From positions 1 to 64,000 of the forward strand of contig CANJPT010000007.1 of NCBI GenBank assembly GCA_947476195.1: DNA of 64,000 nucleotides, given 5' to 3'. The number at the start of each line of letters is the position of its first letter. The first letter of the stretch is position 1. A program made the translations under genes and the position numbers. The stretch is from Lewinellaceae bacterium. Its GTDB lineage: Bacteria > Bacteroidota > Bacteroidia > Chitinophagales > Saprospiraceae. The notes below the pieces were generated by a model. The model made no database searches, was not told where the DNA came from, and saw only the letters and a list, made by a program, of their open reading frames with translations. Below, piece by piece: positions 61,834-64,000 of the stretch.

Positions 61834-63402
61834 CTATATCTTCACCACGCTCAGCACCTGTACGCCCCCTTTCCCATTCGAAGCCTGAAGCAAATAAGTA
61901 CCGGAAGGCAACTTTTTCAGACCGTCCAAAACGGTGACACCTGCAGCATTTGCATGCTTTTCCAAAATGGTCTTTCCGGAAAGGTCGATCAAACGTAGCG
62001 TCGTGATTTCACTGCTAAACGGACTTCCATGCTGCAATTCCACCCTCAAAAAGTCTTCAAACGGGGAAGGGGAAACCTGCATCAAAGTTGCTTTTTCTAC
62101 CTCTTCGGTGCCAACCAGGGGCGACAAGGAAAAGTTGACCGAAGCGATCACGCCGCTTACGAGCGGTATATTGGTTTTGACCTGCGGCTGATAGCCGACC
62201 CGTTCGGCCTTCATCGCATAAGCACCGGTAGCGGGAGCTCCGGTCTTATATACTCCATCTGCTCCTGTGGTGTCTGCATTCGGCGTATTCAGCACAAAAA
62301 CCTTTGCATCAGCAAGTGGGAAACCGGTCACAGCGTCCGTTACATTGCCCTCTATCCAGGCAGCATGGGTGTAAGTAGGTTTATAAACAAAAAGCCCCTC
62401 GTTTTTAGCCGTAGCGAATACAATCCCCGAAGGAAGATAAGGATCAGCATCCCATACCAGCGAATTGCCCAGGGAATCCCAGGCGATCTCGATCAGGTTA
62501 TCCGGTTTAGAGCCATCCACAATGGTCAGTTGGCCGCGGTAACTGGGGCAAACCAAAAAATCGCCCGGCATCACCCGAACGTTATGGACCTCTCCGGTTG
62601 GTTTTTTACTCGGCAAATACTTGTCCAGCAGCCGGATATTGCTCAAATCAGAAACATCAAAAGCTCCAAGGGGCGCACTAGCCACTTCGTCGGTCGTGAA
62701 CAAGGTTTTGCTGTTGGTAGAAAGCCCCGTATTATGATTGAACGCCCCGGGGGTCGGCTGTGTGGTAAGCAATACAGGGTTGCTCCTGTCTGAGATATCG
62801 ACCACTCCGAATTGACCCTGATATACCTCACTGGTCCACATGGTATCGCCCCGAATAAAGGCATCATGGACATAATTAGCTGCATATTTGCTTAAAATAT
62901 GGGGATTCCAAGGGTCAACCAGGTCTGCAATGACCACTCCGTTCGAAACATTTCCCCCTCCACAGATATAAAGATACCCAGCTTCCGCCTGCAAGGCGTG
63001 GCTCCTAACTACCTTATCCACAAAAAAACCATCCCCGCGCCAAACTTTCCATTGAATACTGTCGGGGAGATAATTCAGATTAACAATGGTGATGCCGCTT
63101 TCAGGGGCCTCTGAACCGAAATAGGCATAGCCTGACCAGGACTTCACTTCCCGCCAAGTATTGGTAAGGCTGGGTACTGTAAATCGTTCTACTGGCTGGG
63201 TCGGGTCGTCCAGATCCACCAGACTAAGTCCGGCACTAGTGCCTACAAGGGCCCATTCCCCTCCTGAATTATCCACGTGATGCCAGCACCCTGCAAGGGA
63301 TAGCGGGGCGTAGGAAAGATGGCCGACCAGCTGAAGATTTTGCGCACTGAGCTGATCAAAAAGCCCAAAAACAACCAGTAACAAAATTGCTTTTTTTGAC
63401 AT
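61834..63402 (-). CDS. Choice-of-anchor-B-type T9SS surface protein
   Basis: The protein is 522 aa from the ATG at 63402 (MSKKAILLLVVFGLFDQLSA, a signal peptide); the track start adds 11 residues. The body has LVIVD-like repeats as in choice-of-anchor B proteins: GLSLVDLDDPTQPVERFTV (about 57), SGITIVNLNYLPDSIQWKVW, VVIADLVDPWNPHILSKYA, FGVVDISDRSNPVLLTTQ and GAFDVSDLSNIRLLDKYLP. A carboxypeptidase-regulatory domain follows at about 345-420 (EGNVTDAVTGFPLADAKVFV). The end is a type A T9SS sorting domain (QVSPSPFEDFLRVELQHG, SGTYLLQAS). It is secreted to the surface; the function is unknown. Confidence 0.88.
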   Translation of the reverse strand: MSKKAILLLVVFGLFDQLSAQNLQLVGHLSYAPLSLAGCWHHVDNSGGEWALVGTSAGLSLVDLDDPTQPVERFTVPSLTNTWREVKSWSGYAYFGSEAPESGITIVNLNYLPDSIQWKVWRGDGFFVDKVVRSHALQAEAGYLYICGGGNVSNGVVIADLVDPWNPHILSKYAANYVHDAFIRGDTMWTSEVYQGQFGVVDISDRSNPVLLTTQPTPGAFNHNTGLSTNSKTLFTTDEVASAPLGAFDVSDLSNIRLLDKYLPSKKPTGEVHNVRVMPGDFLVCPSYRGQLTIVDGSKPDNLIEIAWDSLGNSLVWDADPYLPSGIVFATAKNEGLFVYKPTYTHAAWIEGNVTDAVTGFPLADAKVFVLNTPNADTTGADGVYKTGAPATGAYAMKAERVGYQPQVKTNIPLVSGVIASVNFSLSPLVGTEEVEKATLMQVSPSPFEDFLRVELQHGSPFSSEITTLRLIDLSGKTILEKHANAAGVTVLDGLKKLPSGTYLLQASNGKGGVQVLSVVKI

Positions 63403-63498
63403 AACACCTTGAAATTGCAATGGTTTTTTGAGCATCTTTTTACTTTAGGGCCTCGTCATTGACTTAACTCTATTTTGTCACTTTAAACTCCCCTCCAT

Positions 63499-64000
63499 TC
63501 AAATACCACTAAGCGCATTATCCAGATCCTCCAAAAGATCCTCTACGTCTTCTACCCCAACGCTCAATCGAATAAGTGTATCCGTCAGGCCCACTTTGAG
63601 CCGATCTTCGCGTGGAATGCTTGCATGTGTCATACTCGCCGGGTGACCAATGAGCGATTCTACTCCACCCAGTGACTCTGCCAAAGTAAACAATTCTGTG
63701 CTGCTCATCACCTTGGTGGCATCTTCCAAAGAGTTGCTTTTCAAATCAAAAGCCACCATTCCTCCAAACATGCGCATCTGTTTTTTAGCAATTTCATGCC
63801 CGGGATGCATCGGAAATCCTGGCCAGTATACCTTTCCGACCTTTGGATGTTCTGCCAGGTATTGAGCAATGACCGCTGCATTCTCGCAAGCGCGCTGAAC
63901 ACGCAGGTGTAGGGTTTTGATTCCACGTAAAATGAGGAAACAATCCTGGGGACCAGGCACTGCACCACAGGCATTTTGCAGGAAATGCAAGCGCTGGGCA
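63499..64000 (-). CDS. Cystathionine gamma-synthase/lyase family PLP enzyme (partial, N-terminus outside window)
   Basis: The C-terminal 166 codons are present; the frame continues past the right edge, where the upstream codons read AQR. The track's start at 63990 is internal. Family features are GAVPGPQDCFLILRGIKTLH, LRVQRACENAAVIAQYL, MFGGMVAFDLKS, ELFTLAESLGGVESLIGHPA and SMTHASIPREDR, ending LSVGVEDVEDLLEDLDNAL. This is the PLP trans-sulfuration family (MetB, MetC, CTH or MccB). The reaction depends on residues partly outside the window, so I do not assign a gene symbol. The PLP lysine is upstream of the visible part. Confidence 0.92.
   Translation of the reverse strand, partial: AQRLHFLQNACGAVPGPQDCFLILRGIKTLHLRVQRACENAAVIAQYLAEHPKVGKVYWPGFPMHPGHEIAKKQMRMFGGMVAFDLKSNSLEDATKVMSSTELFTLAESLGGVESLIGHPASMTHASIPREDRLKVGLTDTLIRLSVGVEDVEDLLEDLDNALSGI

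Overview
The window looks like a chromosome segment from a gliding-type member of the Bacteroidota, most likely the Saprospiria. The signs are at least six surface proteins with type IX secretion (T9SS) C-terminal domains, one a 2.4-kDa-residue-class SprB-repeat protein with a gliding-motility-type end; an Oar-like TonB receptor; a MurF-alanine racemase fusion; a MeaB GTPase; DUF2490 and DUF3108 proteins; TAnnTTTG promoter boxes; and no obvious Shine-Dalgarno sites. Genus-level placement is inference. Both window ends cut genes, so the TonB receptor (1..2708) and the trans-sulfuration enzyme (63499..64000) are missing or truncated in the ORF track.

Layout. 1-9.8 kb: TonB receptor, 2-hydroxyacid dehydrogenase, two lipoproteins, an MBL-fold hydrolase, adenine deaminase, and a small protein paired with an HNH endonuclease. 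9.8-19.9 kb: a decayed CHAT gene, a TerB-DnaJ membrane co-chaperone, a membrane-anchored P-loop-like protein with degenerate Walker motifs, DUF3108, OmpA, an amino-acid dehydrogenase, then divergent tsaE and murF-alr. 19.9-21.7 kb: a 450-bp folded repeat array, then a second murF. 21.8-38.3 kb: a surface-protein block with tandem T9SS paralogues (one frameshifted), a beta-helix-like protein, a rearranged debris zone, DUF2490, and a giant protein with 24 SprB-type repeats. 38.5-43.5 kb: a TetR-controlled tripartite efflux operon with shared palindromic operators. 43.7-50.6 kb: malic enzyme, tRNA-Ala, transketolase N-subunit, LysM/BON protein, LolC/E-like permease, MeaB. 50.8-57.5 kb: a 1512-aa T9SS protein, LuxR-type response regulator, peptide deformylase, RuvX. 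57.5-61.6 kb: a small defence-like cluster with an MmeI-type restriction-modification gene (one-base frameshift) and a DUF433/PIN-like toxin-antitoxin-type pair. 61.8-64 kb: a choice-of-anchor-B-type surface protein and a partial cystathionine gamma-synthase family enzyme.

The strongest unexplained structure is a family of 91-bp miniature elements (four loci). Each copy has ends reading CAYAC(T/G)ACTGGACATTTT and is bounded by a perfect 9-bp target duplication, so they are non-autonomous transposons and not ordinary terminators. Other points of interest are a debris zone where the 3' end of the giant surface gene is joined to an exact 49-bp copy of the murF 3' end; the self-complementary array between the two murF genes; start codons placed only 4-10 nt after TAnnTTTG-type boxes, suggesting near-leaderless transcripts; an apparent repeat insertion inside a lipoprotein signal peptide; and the small-protein/HNH pair.
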